Positions 19,643 through 28,436 of a stretch of DNA of 64,000 bases are shown piece by piece (position 1 is the stretch's first letter; every line of letters starts with the position of its first letter). Below the pieces are notes generated by a model, which had not been told where the DNA came from, made no database searches, and saw only the letters and a list, made by a program, of their open reading frames with translations. The position numbers and the translations under genes are program-made. This DNA is from Sphingomonas sp. C3-2 (GTDB lineage Bacteria; Pseudomonadota; Alphaproteobacteria; Sphingomonadales; Sphingomonadaceae): positions 1,364,001 through 1,428,000 of the forward strand of contig NZ_CP130322.1 in assembly GCF_033025475.1 (NCBI RefSeq), given 5' to 3'.

Positions 19643-20197
19643 ATGATGAGGGAAAAGAAATTGTCGAAAAAACTATCGCTCGTCTTGGGGGCATGCCTTG
19701 TGGCCAGTCCCGCGCTTGCCGCCGAGAAGAAATCCCAGCCGCTGCCGGCTGTTTTCCAGAAACTGATGGCCTGCCGCGCCATCCCCGAATCGGCCGCGCG
19801 CCTGGCCTGTTTCGACGAGGCTTCCGCATCGATCGACACCGCCGAGAAGGCCCGCGAAGTCGTCATCATCGACCGCAAACAGGCGGAAAAGGCCGAACGC
19901 GGCCTGTTCGGGCTGACGCTGCCCAGCGTTTCGGCGATCTTTGGCGGCGGGGATGATAATCCGGCAAAGGAAGGCGCGCTGGCGCAGATTGAATCGACGA
20001 TCAAGCGCGTCGATCCCGTCGGCTATGGCAAGATGACTTTCGTGCTCGAAGACGGCGCGATCTGGACGAGCACCGAGGCAGTGACCGGACGAACCCCCAA
20101 GGTTGGCGCCCCGGTGACCATCAAGCGCGGATCGCTCGGCAGCTATATCCTGTCGAGCGATACGGGTCGGCCGGTGCGTGTGAAGCGCCTCCAATAA
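19643..20197 (+). CDS. Exported hypothetical protein
   Basis: A 184-residue protein with a signal peptide (cut near PALAAE). The mature N-terminus has the pattern LMACRAIPESAARLACFDEA, a Cys-pair motif found at the start of many secreted proteobacterial proteins that I cannot tie to one function. The C-terminal part (about 115-184) is beta-rich, with FVLEDGAIWTSTEAV and VTIKRGSLGSYIL, resembling a small barrel. GAGGTGAC precedes the ATG. It is monocistronic, with a weak hairpin after it. Confidence 0.7.
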   Translation: MMREKKLSKKLSLVLGACLVASPALAAEKKSQPLPAVFQKLMACRAIPESAARLACFDEASASIDTAEKAREVVIIDRKQAEKAERGLFGLTLPSVSAIFGGGDDNPAKEGALAQIESTIKRVDPVGYGKMTFVLEDGAIWTSTEAVTGRTPKVGAPVTIKRGSLGSYILSSDTGRPVRVKRLQ

Positions 20198-20211
20198 TCC
20201 GGATGATACAG

Positions 20212-20234
20212 CCCTGCCCCCAAAAGGGGCGGGG
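20212..20234. terminator. Possible weak terminator between convergent genes
   Basis: CCCTGCCCC, loop CAAAA, GGGGCGGGG: a 9-bp GC stem with one wobble, but no clear T run on either side. Confidence 0.4.
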
Positions 20235-21146
20235 TTAGTCCGGGATTGGCATGGGCCCGGCGATGAGCAGCGGATCGATCCGCTCCCCTTCCCACATCAT
20301 CCCCCAATGAAGATGCGGCCCCGTCGCGCGGCCGGTGGCGCCGACGGCGCCCAGAACCTGCCCCTGGCGGACGATATCGCCCACCCGGACATCGATACGC
20401 GACATATGCAGAAACGCGCTGTTCAGCCCCATGCCGTGATCAATCATCAGCAGATGCCCCTCAAGCGTGAAGGGCGCGGCGGCCGCCAGCGTGACCACGC
20501 CGTCGGCAGGTGCCATGATCGGCGCGCCCGTCGGCCTCGCGACGTCGACGCCCGAATGATAAGCGCCCGGTTCGCCGCGATAGATGCGCTGGGCACCGAA
20601 CAACCCCGAAATCCGCCCGGTTGCGGGCCAGATGAATTTCTGACGCCAGCCACCGGCATTGGAACGGACCGCACGCGCGGCGGCGATCTGTTTCAACTCG
20701 TCAGGGCGCAGTCGTTGGAATTCGGCGCTCGGGCGCGTCTGGCGGGGAAGCGTGCTGAGATTTTCGATCCGCCAGCCGCGCGGGGCAATGGCGAGCGTGC
20801 GCCGCACCACGGTGCCGTCTGCGCGGGTGGCGACCAATTCGGCCTGTGCCGCGGCGTCGCGCCCGAAGCCGACAAGAAAGCGTCCGTCAGGCGCGAACGA
20901 AACGCGCTTACCGCCCAGCGTCAGCGACACGGTGTCGGACGGCACCAGCCCGGTTGCTATACCGCCCTGAACATAGGGGCCCGCCAGCACGAAATCGGGA
21001 CGCGCCGGTGGTGGTGCGGACCGTATCACGGGCGCCGGCCTGGGTGCAGGATTGGCGACGGCGCTGTCGACCGGCGCGCCCGTTTGCGCACACCCGACGA
21101 CAAGCATCGTGGGCGCCAGAACGGACAGCCCGAACAGGAACCTCAC
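20235..21146 (-). CDS. M23 family peptidase, probable lipoprotein
   Basis: A 303-residue protein starting at a GTG (VRFLFGL) that overlaps the stop of the DUF2093 gene by four bases. The lipobox LVVGC at about residues 16-20 predicts lipid attachment. A beta-rich linker domain is followed by a C-terminal M23 (LytM) domain with the zinc residues in YHSGVDVARP and GPHLHWGM, so a peptidoglycan endopeptidase is likely; the first motif residue set appears intact. A long upstream frame with another start reads through the neighbouring gene and was discarded. It is third in the xseA-DUF2093-M23 operon. Confidence 0.88.
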   Translation of the reverse strand: MRFLFGLSVLAPTMLVVGCAQTGAPVDSAVANPAPRPAPVIRSAPPPARPDFVLAGPYVQGGIATGLVPSDTVSLTLGGKRVSFAPDGRFLVGFGRDAAAQAELVATRADGTVVRRTLAIAPRGWRIENLSTLPRQTRPSAEFQRLRPDELKQIAAARAVRSNAGGWRQKFIWPATGRISGLFGAQRIYRGEPGAYHSGVDVARPTGAPIMAPADGVVTLAAAAPFTLEGHLLMIDHGMGLNSAFLHMSRIDVRVGDIVRQGQVLGAVGATGRATGPHLHWGMMWEGERIDPLLIAGPMPIPD

Positions 21147-21361
21147 TGGCCGAGCGCGGCGCGGACCGAGATTTCGGAGCTGGCATAGGGTTCCTGCTTG
21201 GCCACGCTCCAGTAGCGAAGCTGGTCGAGCGGGATCTTCTCTCCGGTCACCGCGCACACGACGTGATCGCCGGATGCGAGAACGCGCAGGTTGTTCGCCA
21301 TGTAATGCAGCTTGGCCTGCTTGCCGGAATTGAACATCAACATCGGTGTCACGTGCTCCAC
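21143..21361 (-). CDS. DUF2093 domain protein
   Basis: A protein of up to 72 residues containing MLMFNSGKQAKLHYMANNLRV and HVVCAVTGEKIPLDQLRYWSV (shown as overlapping reading segments), the conserved DUF2093 pattern found in alphaproteobacteria. The function is unknown. The start is uncertain: the frame opens with GTG at 21361, a second GTG follows GGAG closely, and an ATG lies at 21343. It sits 11 bp after xseA and overlaps the M23 gene, so all three should be co-transcribed. Confidence 0.8.
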   Translation of the reverse strand: MEHVTPMLMFNSGKQAKLHYMANNLRVLASGDHVVCAVTGEKIPLDQLRYWSVAKQEPYASSEISVRAALGQ

Positions 21362-21372
21362 TATACAAGCGC

Positions 21373-22947
21373 CTAGAGCAGCGTCGGCTGTTCCGGCGTG
21401 GTCTGATCATAAGCCTTGGCGCCGGGCCGCTCAACCCGCGCGTCGACGGCACCATCGCCGAAATGGAGCGTCAGAGCGCCTGCGGCCCGCGCCTGCGCCG
21501 CCGTGGTGACGACACCGCCACCGCGCTTTTCGACCTTGGCATAGCCGCGCGACAGGGGCTTGTCGGGATGAAGGGACTCGAGCAACCGGCCGAGCCGCTC
21601 GACACGCTCACGGTCGCGCACCAGCTGCCGGTCGATGAGCCCAGGGCGGAGGCCTGCGCCCGCCCGGGCAAGCGCCCCGCGCCCATCGGACAGCCGGTGC
21701 GCGAAGCCACGGCGTAGCCTGTCGCCAAGCTGGTTCAGTTGTTGCGCGCGGCGCTCGGCAAGCTGGGTAGGCCGGGGCAACATCCGCCAAAGCTGATCGA
21801 GCCGATTGCGATCGCGCAACAGCCGCTGCGACAGGAGCGCGGGCCGCAGCGCAGCACCGGCATGGGCAAGATCGCCGCGCGCGTCGGAAATGCGGTGCGC
21901 AAGCCCGCGCCGCAGCCGTTCGGCCAGATCGTCGGTGCGCTGGCGCTGCGGATCGAGCAACTGCGCCGGACGCGGCAAAAGCCGGGCAAGCGCCGCCAGT
22001 TGCTCGCCCGCGCGTTCATGATAGCGGCGCGCAAGCCGTGTCATGCGCATCCCCTGCTGACGCAGATGCGCGATCAGATCGGCACGCACCGGAACCGCGA
22101 TCTCTGCGGCGGCGGTGGGGGTGGGTGCGCGGACATCGGCGGCGTAATCGCACAATGTGGTATCGGTTTCATGGCCGACCGCCGAGATGATCGGGATCGA
22201 GCATTCGGCGACCGCGCGGACCACCGCTTCCTCGTTGAACGCCCAGAGATCCTCGATCGAGCCGCCACCGCGCGCGACGATGACAAGATCGGGGCGCGGC
22301 ACCGCGCCGCCGGGGACGAGCGCATCGAAGCCCTTGACCGCAGCCGCCACCTGCGCGGCCGCCCCCTCACCCTGGACGAGCACGGGCCAGAGGATGACGC
22401 GCGTCGGGCAGCGATCGGCGAGCCGGTGGAGAATGTCGCGGATGACCGCGCCGGTGGGGGAGGTAACCACGCCGATGACGCGCGGCATGAAGGGCAAAGG
22501 CACTTTGCGCGCCTGATCGAACAGCCCCTCTGCGCCGAGCTTGGCCTTCAACCGTTCGAGCAGCAGCATCAGCGCGCCCTCGCCCGCCAGTTCCAGCCGC
22601 TCGATCACGATCTGATATTTGGAGCGCCCCGGATAGGTGGTGAGCCGGCCGGTGGCGATCACCTCGATCCCGTCCTCGGGCCGGAAGGCGATGCCTGCAA
22701 AGCTGCCCTTCCAGATCACCGCGTCGATCAGCGATTTGTCATCCTTCAGCGCGAGATAGGCATGGCCCGAGGCCGCGCGCTTATAGCCCGAAATCTCGCC
22801 GCGCAGCCGGACATGGCTGAAATTGCCCTCCACCATCCGCTTCAGCGAGAGCGACAATTCGCTCACCGACAGCGCGGGCGCGTTGTCCCCGCCGCGCTCC
22901 TCGGCTAACAGCCGGCCCGAACTCTGGTAATCGAAGGGATCGTTCAT
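21373..22947 (-). CDS. xseA: Exodeoxyribonuclease VII large subunit
   Basis: A 524-residue XseA: an N-terminal OB-fold (about 20-120, with [20 protein letters not shown]), a nuclease core ([62 protein letters not shown] as separate segments), and a long Arg-rich coiled-coil C-terminal region. With XseB it degrades single-stranded DNA to large oligonucleotides. The coiled region contains a repeated unit of about 66 residues. The ATG at 22947 has AGGAC upstream and shares two bases with the purD start on the other strand. Confidence 0.95.
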   Translation of the reverse strand: MNDPFDYQSSGRLLAEERGGDNAPALSVSELSLSLKRMVEGNFSHVRLRGEISGYKRAASGHAYLALKDDKSLIDAVIWKGSFAGIAFRPEDGIEVIATGRLTTYPGRSKYQIVIERLELAGEGALMLLLERLKAKLGAEGLFDQARKVPLPFMPRVIGVVTSPTGAVIRDILHRLADRCPTRVILWPVLVQGEGAAAQVAAAVKGFDALVPGGAVPRPDLVIVARGGGSIEDLWAFNEEAVVRAVAECSIPIISAVGHETDTTLCDYAADVRAPTPTAAAEIAVPVRADLIAHLRQQGMRMTRLARRYHERAGEQLAALARLLPRPAQLLDPQRQRTDDLAERLRRGLAHRISDARGDLAHAGAALRPALLSQRLLRDRNRLDQLWRMLPRPTQLAERRAQQLNQLGDRLRRGFAHRLSDGRGALARAGAGLRPGLIDRQLVRDRERVERLGRLLESLHPDKPLSRGYAKVEKRGGGVVTTAAQARAAGALTLHFGDGAVDARVERPGAKAYDQTTPEQPTLL

Positions 22948-24223
22948 GAATGTCCTGCTTTTGGGCTCGGGAGGCCGCGAACATGCGCTTGCCTGGAAGC
23001 TGGCGCAATCGCCCAGACTTTCCAAATTATTCGCGGCACCGGGAAATCCCGGCATAGCGGCGCATGCCGCACTGGTCGAGGTTGATCCTGCCAACCATGA
23101 TGGGGTTATCGCCTTCTGCCGCGAAAATGCCATCGGCCTCGTCGTCGTCGGCCCCGAGGCGCCGCTGGTCGATGGCCTTGGCAATGCGCTGCGCGCCGTC
23201 GGCATCCCCGTTTTCGGCCCCGATCAGGCGGCGGCCCAACTCGAAGGGTCGAAGGGCTTCACCAAGGATCTGTGCCAGCGTGCAGGCATCCCCACCGCCG
23301 GCTATCTGCGCGCGCAGAGCCGCGAGGACGCGCTCGCAGCACTCCCCGGCTTCGGCCTGCCCGTGGTGATCAAGGCCGATGGGCTGGCCGCGGGCAAGGG
23401 CGTGATCATCGCCGAAACCGCCGCCGAGGCCGAGGCCGCGGTCAACGAGATGTTCGAAGGCGCATTCGGCGCGGCCGGCGCATCGGTCGTGATCGAGGAA
23501 TTCATGACCGGCGAGGAAGCCAGCTTCTTTGCGCTGTGCGACGGCAAGACCGTTCTGCCCTTCGGATCGGCGCAGGATCACAAGCGCGTCGGCGAGGGCG
23601 ATACCGGCCCCAATACCGGCGGCATGGGCGCCTATAGCCCGGCGCGCGTGCTGACCGCCGAGTTGCAGCAGCGCGTGATGGACGAGATCATCACCCCCAC
23701 CGCGCGCACCATGGCAGCCGAGGGCACCCCCTATTCGGGCGTGTTCTTCGCGGGCCTGATGCTGACCGCCGAAGGCCCCAAGCTGATCGAATATAATGCG
23801 CGTTTCGGCGATCCCGAATGCCAGGTGCTGATGACCCGGCTGGATGAGGACCTGCTCGACCTGCTGCTCGCCACCGCCGAGGGCCGCCTGGAAGGCCACA
23901 CGCCGCCCAAGATGCGCGACGAGGTTACGCTGACCGTGGTGATGGCCGCCAACGGCTATCCGGGCACGCCCGAAAAGGGCGGCGCGATCGGCAATATCGA
24001 GGCCGCCGAAGTGGACGGCGCGAAGGTGTTCCACGCAGGCACCGCATTGAAGGACGGCGTGCTGGTGGCCAATGGCGGCCGCGTGCTCAACGTCACCGCA
24101 ACGGGGGCCAACGTCACCGCAGCGCAGGCGGGCGCCTACCGCGCGGTCGACGCCATCAATTTCGCGACCGGCTTTTGCCGCCGCGACATTGGCTGGCGCG
24201 AAGTGGAACGCGAACGCGGCTGA
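22946..24223 (+). CDS. purD: Phosphoribosylamine-glycine ligase
   Basis: A 425-residue GAR synthetase, step two of purine synthesis, joining glycine to phosphoribosylamine with ATP. It begins [19 protein letters not shown] and carries the ATP-grasp signatures [15 protein letters not shown] and [11 protein letters not shown]. Length matches the family. AAGGGA lies seven bases upstream, inside xseA on the opposite strand. Confidence 0.97.
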   Translation: MNVLLLGSGGREHALAWKLAQSPRLSKLFAAPGNPGIAAHAALVEVDPANHDGVIAFCRENAIGLVVVGPEAPLVDGLGNALRAVGIPVFGPDQAAAQLEGSKGFTKDLCQRAGIPTAGYLRAQSREDALAALPGFGLPVVIKADGLAAGKGVIIAETAAEAEAAVNEMFEGAFGAAGASVVIEEFMTGEEASFFALCDGKTVLPFGSAQDHKRVGEGDTGPNTGGMGAYSPARVLTAELQQRVMDEIITPTARTMAAEGTPYSGVFFAGLMLTAEGPKLIEYNARFGDPECQVLMTRLDEDLLDLLLATAEGRLEGHTPPKMRDEVTLTVVMAANGYPGTPEKGGAIGNIEAAEVDGAKVFHAGTALKDGVLVANGGRVLNVTATGANVTAAQAGAYRAVDAINFATGFCRRDIGWREVERERG

Positions 24224-24309
24224 GGCTTTCGGGCTGGAGGCTTTAAGACTGGACAGGCGGCGGCGCGTTGCTACGCTCCGCCCCGTCCAAGAAAATCGGG
24301 GGAATGGAG

Positions 24310-24891
24310 ATGACGGACACCAATTTGCTTTGGATTCTTGTCGGCCTGGTCTTGCTGGTCGCGCTGATCTGGATCGTACGCAGCCGCACGGGCAGCACCG
24401 ATAGCGCAGAAACACCATCCACCCCGATCGAGCCGCAGCCCGCGCCCAAGGCGGTGGCCGAGCCCGAAGCCGTCGCAGCGCCCCAGGCCTTTGTGGCCCC
24501 TGCCCCGGTGGCGCCGAGCGCACCAGTGGCGACGCCCGTCGCCGAACCCGTGACGCCCGCCCAACCCAAGGTGGAAACGCCCGCGCCCGCCGCCCCCGCG
24601 CCGGTAGCGGAACCTGTGGCGGAGGCTCCAGCTCCAGCTCCCTCGGGTGCGGACAATCTGTTGCAGCTCAAGGGTGTCGGCCCCAAGCTGGCGGCGCTGC
24701 TCACCTCGCTCGGCATCACAAGCTTTGCGCAGATCGCGGGCTGGGACGACGCCGAGATCGACCGGATCGATTCGCAGCTTGGCAATTTCAAGGGCCGCAT
24801 CCGCCGCGACAAATGGGTCGAGCAGGCGGGCTTTCTGGCCAAGGGCGATGTCGCCGAGTTCGAAGAACGCTTCGGCAAGCTCGATCGCTGA
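24310..24891 (+). CDS. Membrane-anchored protein with Pro/Ala linker and helix-hairpin-helix domain
   Basis: A 193-residue protein: one N-terminal transmembrane helix (LLWILVGLVLLVALIWIV, about residues 5-22), a 90-residue Ala/Pro/Val/Glu-rich linker, and a C-terminal domain starting LLQLKGVGPKLAALLTSLG that is a helix-hairpin-helix of the type found at the ends of some respiratory and ribosomal proteins in alphaproteobacteria. The HhH fold often binds DNA or RNA, but here it would be held at the inner membrane; the function is unknown. The ATG at 24310 is chosen because GGGGGA lies six bases before it. Confidence 0.78.
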   Translation: MTDTNLLWILVGLVLLVALIWIVRSRTGSTDSAETPSTPIEPQPAPKAVAEPEAVAAPQAFVAPAPVAPSAPVATPVAEPVTPAQPKVETPAPAAPAPVAEPVAEAPAPAPSGADNLLQLKGVGPKLAALLTSLGITSFAQIAGWDDAEIDRIDSQLGNFKGRIRRDKWVEQAGFLAKGDVAEFEERFGKLDR

Positions 24892-24912
24892 GGCGATAAC
24901 CAGGAGCAACCT

Positions 24913-25323
24913 GTGACGAAAAGACCAGGCAGACCGGGTGGATCAGGCGCAAAGCGCGCCGCCACCCGCGCCTGGCGACGGGGACACACCCCGTCCCCGC
25001 CGACCGGACGGGCGATATTTCCAGAGACCAATCGCGCCATCGCCGTCGAGGCAATTGAACGGCACCTATGCGTCCAGTTCACCTATGCCGGATATGACCG
25101 CATCGTCGAAGTGCACGCCGTCGGGATCAATGCCAGCGGCCAGACGGCGCTGAGCGGTTATCAGGTCGGCGGCAAAAGCCAATCCGGTCAGCTACCCGGC
25201 TGGCGGCTGTTTCTGCTCGGCAAATGCGCTGGCATGAAGGTCAGCGGATACAAGGCGCTGGCGCCGCGCGCCGACTATCGACGCGACAGCGCGTTGTTCC
25301 GGACGATCATCGCCGCCTATTGA
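24913..25323 (+). CDS. Small WYL-like hypothetical protein
   Basis: A 136-residue protein starting at GTG 24913 with AGGAG six bases upstream. After a basic, Gly/Arg/Pro-rich tail of about 35 residues comes a compact domain: IAVEAIERHLCVQFTYAGY, then RIVEVHAVGIN, GYQVGGKSQSG and PGWRLFLLGKC. This order resembles the WYL sensor domain, normally attached to a DNA-binding domain, but no HTH is present here. It could be a free-standing ligand or nucleic-acid binder. It is 21 bp after the HhH gene and may be co-transcribed with it. Confidence 0.65.
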   Translation: MTKRPGRPGGSGAKRAATRAWRRGHTPSPPTGRAIFPETNRAIAVEAIERHLCVQFTYAGYDRIVEVHAVGINASGQTALSGYQVGGKSQSGQLPGWRLFLLGKCAGMKVSGYKALAPRADYRRDSALFRTIIAAY

Positions 25324-25327
25324 GCGC

Positions 25328-26641
25328 TCAGGCGCTCTCCTCGACCGCGGAGACGAGGAGCTTGTCGATCTTGCGCCCGTCCATGTCGACGATCTCGAAG
25401 CGCCAATCCTGTTCGACGAAGCTTTCGCCGACCTCGGGCAAATGGCGCAGGACCGCGAGTGCGAGCCCGGCCACGGTCGCATAGTCGCGGTCTTCGGGCA
25501 GCGTGATATCGAGCCGGTCGGCCAGCGCATCGGCCGCCATCGAACCGGAGACGAGGAGCGAGCCGTCCTCGCGTTCGACAAGCGCGGGATCGGTGCCGAT
25601 ATCGGCGTCGGAGACAAATTCACCCGCGATCGCGATCAACAGATCCGCCGGGGTGACGATCCCTTCGAGATGACCATATTCGTCGTGAACGAACGCCATC
25701 GGCACTTCGGCCTGGCGCAGCACGTCGAGCGCATCCATTGCGTCGACCTGATCGGGGAGCACCGGCGCGGTACGCATCAGCGCGCGCAGATCGAGCGTTT
25801 CGCCGCGCAGCATCGAGGCGACGATATCGCGCGACTGGACGACACCGATCACCTTTTCGACCGATCCTTCCGCCACCGGCAGGCGCGTGTGCGGCGTTTC
25901 GAGAAGGCGTTCGCGCACCTGCAGGGCATCGCAATCGGCATCGATCCAGTCGACATCGATGCGCGGGGTCATCACCTCGCGCACCGGCCGGTCGGCCAGA
26001 CGGACGACACCCGAGATGATCGCGCGTTCGCTTTCCTCGATCACGCCCGAACGGCTGGCTTCGGCGACGATTAGGTGAAGTTCCTCGGCCGTCACCTGGC
26101 TTTCCGATTCGCGCTTCATGCCGAGCAGGCGGAAAATGAGCGCGCTCGACCGATCGAGCACCCAGCCGACCGGCGCGGTGAGGCGCGACAGCCAGAACAT
26201 GGGGCGCGCGACCAGAATCGCGATCGGCTCGGGCGAGCGCAGCGCGAACTGCTTGGGCACCAGTTCGCCCACGATCAGCGAGGCATAGGTGGTGAGCATG
26301 ATCACCAGCGCAAAGCCCGCCTCATCGGCCGTGTTGCCCGGAATACCCAGCAATTCGAGGCGCGAGCCCACGGGTTCGCCAAGGCTGGAGCCCGAATAGG
26401 CGCCCGCCAGAATGCCAATCAGCGTGATGCCGATCTGGACGGTGGAGAGGAATCGTCCCGGTTCAGCCGCAAGATCGATTGCGGTGCGCGCGCCCTTGCG
26501 GCCGGCTCTTTCGAGCGCCTGCAGACGCGGTTTGCGGGCGGAAACGATGGCGAGTTCGGACATGGCGAAAACGCCGTTAAGCGCGATCAACGCGAGGATG
26601 ATCGCGACGTCTGTCCAGGGAAAGGGAGGGAGAGGTTGCAT
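25328..26641 (-). CDS. CNNM/CBS-domain membrane protein (HlyC/CorC family)
   Basis: A 437-residue protein: an N-terminal CNNM domain with about four transmembrane helices (from TDVAIILALIALNGVFAMSE), two CBS domains (about 215-340, with VMTPRIDVDWIDAD and VPMAFVHDEYGHLEGIVTP), and a C-terminal CorC_HlyC domain. Members are linked to magnesium or cobalt export and to integral-membrane hemolysins; the exact cargo is not decidable here. It is convergent with the WYL-like gene, with only four bases between the stops. Confidence 0.9.
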   Translation of the reverse strand: MQPLPPFPWTDVAIILALIALNGVFAMSELAIVSARKPRLQALERAGRKGARTAIDLAAEPGRFLSTVQIGITLIGILAGAYSGSSLGEPVGSRLELLGIPGNTADEAGFALVIMLTTYASLIVGELVPKQFALRSPEPIAILVARPMFWLSRLTAPVGWVLDRSSALIFRLLGMKRESESQVTAEELHLIVAEASRSGVIEESERAIISGVVRLADRPVREVMTPRIDVDWIDADCDALQVRERLLETPHTRLPVAEGSVEKVIGVVQSRDIVASMLRGETLDLRALMRTAPVLPDQVDAMDALDVLRQAEVPMAFVHDEYGHLEGIVTPADLLIAIAGEFVSDADIGTDPALVEREDGSLLVSGSMAADALADRLDITLPEDRDYATVAGLALAVLRHLPEVGESFVEQDWRFEIVDMDGRKIDKLLVSAVEESA

Positions 26642-26674
26642 GGCCTGTGCGCAACCTATTGTCAGTTTTCTTGC

Positions 26675-26696
26675 CTGACGACAACAAGATCGTCAG
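26675..26696. repeat. Inverted repeat in divergent promoter region
   Basis: CTGACGA, eight-base spacer, TCGTCAG: a perfect 7-bp inverted repeat between the CNNM gene (starting at 26641) and the OmpA-family gene (starting at 26792). It could be an operator or a 5'-leader hairpin. Confidence 0.4.
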
Positions 26697-26791
26697 CATC
26701 CGTTCAGTGCGTTTGCGGAACAAGCATTCCCACAAAGGGTTATTCCAGGGACTGCGGCACCGCCGCACAATAAGAGCGAAAGGGTTCCCCC

Positions 26792-27472
26792 ATGCATATT
26801 TCTGCAAAGCTGGCGACGGCCGTTGCAGCGGCAGGCCTGTTGACCGCAGGCTGCACCACCAACCCCGAAACCGGCAACCAGCGCATGTCCAAGGCGGGCA
26901 TCGGCGCGATTGCAGGCGTCGTCGGTGGCTTTCTGGTCGGCGATCTGGTGGGTGGCCGCCGCGATCGCACCGAAAAGATTCTGGGCGCGGGCATCGGCGC
27001 ACTCGCGGGTGCGGGCATCGGCCATTACATGGACGAACAGGAAAAGAAGCTGCGCCAGCAAACCGCAGGCACCGATGTGGAAGTGGTGCGCAATGGCGAC
27101 GAAATTCTGCTGAACATGCCCTCGGGCGTGACGTTCGACACCAACAGCTACACCGTGAAGCCCGAATTCCAGGGCACGCTCAACCAGGTCGCGTCGACAC
27201 TGAGCCAGTATAACCAGACCTATATCGACGTGTACGGCCACACCGATTCGACCGGCAACGACACGATCAACATCCCGCTGTCGCAGAACCGCGCGCAGGC
27301 GGTGGCGAGCTACCTCACCCAGCGTGGCGTAGTGGCAGCGCGCATCGGGACACAGGGTTTCGGCTCGTCGCAGCCGGTGGCGACCAACGACACCCCCGTC
27401 GGCCGTCAGGCCAATCGCCGGGTAGAAATCAAGATCGTACCCGTCACCGAAGGCGATGTACGCGGCGGATAA
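26792..27472 (+). CDS. OmpA-family lipoprotein with glycine zipper
   Basis: A 226-residue protein with the lipobox LLTAGC (Cys about residue 21), a glycine-zipper segment (about 35-80: GIGAIAGVVGGFLVGDLVGG and GAGIGALAGAGIGHY), and a C-terminal OmpA peptidoglycan-binding domain with YIDVYGHTDSTG, LSQNRAQAVASYL and ANRRVEI. This is the YiaD-type architecture that links membrane and cell wall. A clean terminator follows. Confidence 0.92.
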   Translation: MHISAKLATAVAAAGLLTAGCTTNPETGNQRMSKAGIGAIAGVVGGFLVGDLVGGRRDRTEKILGAGIGALAGAGIGHYMDEQEKKLRQQTAGTDVEVVRNGDEILLNMPSGVTFDTNSYTVKPEFQGTLNQVASTLSQYNQTYIDVYGHTDSTGNDTINIPLSQNRAQAVASYLTQRGVVAARIGTQGFGSSQPVATNDTPVGRQANRRVEIKIVPVTEGDVRGG

Positions 27473-27492
27473 GGCGTTCGACGTTTGAAACC

Positions 27493-27525
27493 GGGGTCGG
27501 TGCCGCGATGCACCGGCCCCTTTTT
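27493..27525 (+). terminator. Terminator of the OmpA-family gene
   Basis: GGGGTCGGTGC, loop CGCGAT, GCACCGGCCCC, TTTTT: an 11-bp stem with one wobble and five T. Confidence 0.9.
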
Positions 27526-27530
27526 CTTGC

Positions 27531-27986
27531 CTATTTGCGCCGTGCCGCGAAAAAACCGCGCAGCAGATCGCCCGCCTCGCCCTCACCCAGCCCCGAATAG
27601 ATTTCGGGCCGATGATGACAGGTCGGATGTTCGAACACCCGGGCACCGTGTTCCACGCCGCCGCCCTTGGGATCGGACGCGGCGTAATAGACGCGCGCAA
27701 TCCGCGCATGCGCGATCGCCCCGGCACACATTGCGCACGGCTCCAGCGTCACCCACAGATCGCAGCCACCGAGCCGTTCCTGGCCCAACAGGCGCGCACC
27801 CTCGCGAATCACCCGCATTTCGGCGTGTGCGGTCGGATCATTATCGGTTCGCGTGGCATTGGCAGCACGCGCAATGACCTTGCCATCAAGCATCAGAACA
27901 GCGCCCACGGGCACTTCGCCGGCCTCGGCAGCCTCGCGCGCGGCCGCCAAAGCCTGTCGCATTGGATCAGGGAGTGGAAATGACAT
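27531..27986 (-). CDS. tadA: tRNA adenosine(34) deaminase / nucleoside deaminase
   Basis: A 151-residue zinc deaminase that converts A34 to inosine in tRNA-Arg(ACG). The catalytic set is complete: H54-A-E56 and P-C84-x-x-C87 in TLEPCAMCAGA. Length and the region VYYAASDPKGGGVEHG fit TadA. Guanine deaminase-like relatives exist, but the overall match favours TadA. Confidence 0.92.
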   Translation of the reverse strand: MSFPLPDPMRQALAAAREAAEAGEVPVGAVLMLDGKVIARAANATRTDNDPTAHAEMRVIREGARLLGQERLGGCDLWVTLEPCAMCAGAIAHARIARVYYAASDPKGGGVEHGARVFEHPTCHHRPEIYSGLGEGEAGDLLRGFFAARRK

Positions 27987-28047
27987 GAAATATGGTCTAA
28001 CGGGCTGCGCAACGCTTTCAACAAAAGCGTAACCGGATACTCACAGG

Positions 28048-28076
28048 TTGACGCGAATCGTTCGGACCGTTATCGG
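28048..28076 (+). promoter_or_regulatory. Candidate sigma-70 promoter of rpmB
   Basis: TTGACG at 28048-28053, 17-base spacer, TATCGG at 28071-28076, 40 bases before the rpmB ATG. The -35 box is strong and the -10 box is weak, as is common in alphaproteobacteria. Confidence 0.45.
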
Positions 28077-28116
28077 CACCGGCTTTCCGGGTAACCGAAA
28101 TTCAGGATTGAGAACG

Positions 28117-28407
28117 ATGTCGCGCATTTGCGAACTGACCGGCAAGGGTCGTCAGGTGGGTCACAATGTTTCCCACGCCAACAACAAGACCAAGCGCACG
28201 TTTCTGCCGAATCTGCAGAACGTCACGCTGATGTCGGACGCGCTGGGCACCAGCGTCAAGCTGCGCGTGTCGACGCACGGCCTGCGTTCGGTTGAACATA
28301 ATGGTGGCCTCGACAACTGGCTGCTCAAGACTGCGGACGACAAGCTGAGCCTCAAGGCTCGCCGTCTGAAGCGCGATGTCGCCAAGAAGGTTGCTGCTGC
28401 AGCCTGA
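28117..28407 (+). CDS. rpmB: 50S ribosomal protein L28
   Basis: A 96-residue L28 starting [20 protein letters not shown], with the family's [10 protein letters not shown] segment and basic C-terminus. The frame extends to an earlier ATG at 28048, but that overlaps the promoter and adds sequence foreign to L28. It is a single gene with its own terminator. Confidence 0.97.
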   Translation: MSRICELTGKGRQVGHNVSHANNKTKRTFLPNLQNVTLMSDALGTSVKLRVSTHGLRSVEHNGGLDNWLLKTADDKLSLKARRLKRDVAKKVAAAA

Positions 28408-28413
28408 TGCATG

Positions 28414-28436
28414 AAGGCGCCGTTCGCGGCGCCTTT
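28414..28436 (+). terminator. Terminator of rpmB
   Basis: AAGGCGCCG, TTCG tetraloop, CGGCGCCTT, then T: a 9-bp stem seven bases after the stop. Its T tract is short and overlaps the stop codon of the convergent gene. Confidence 0.75.
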
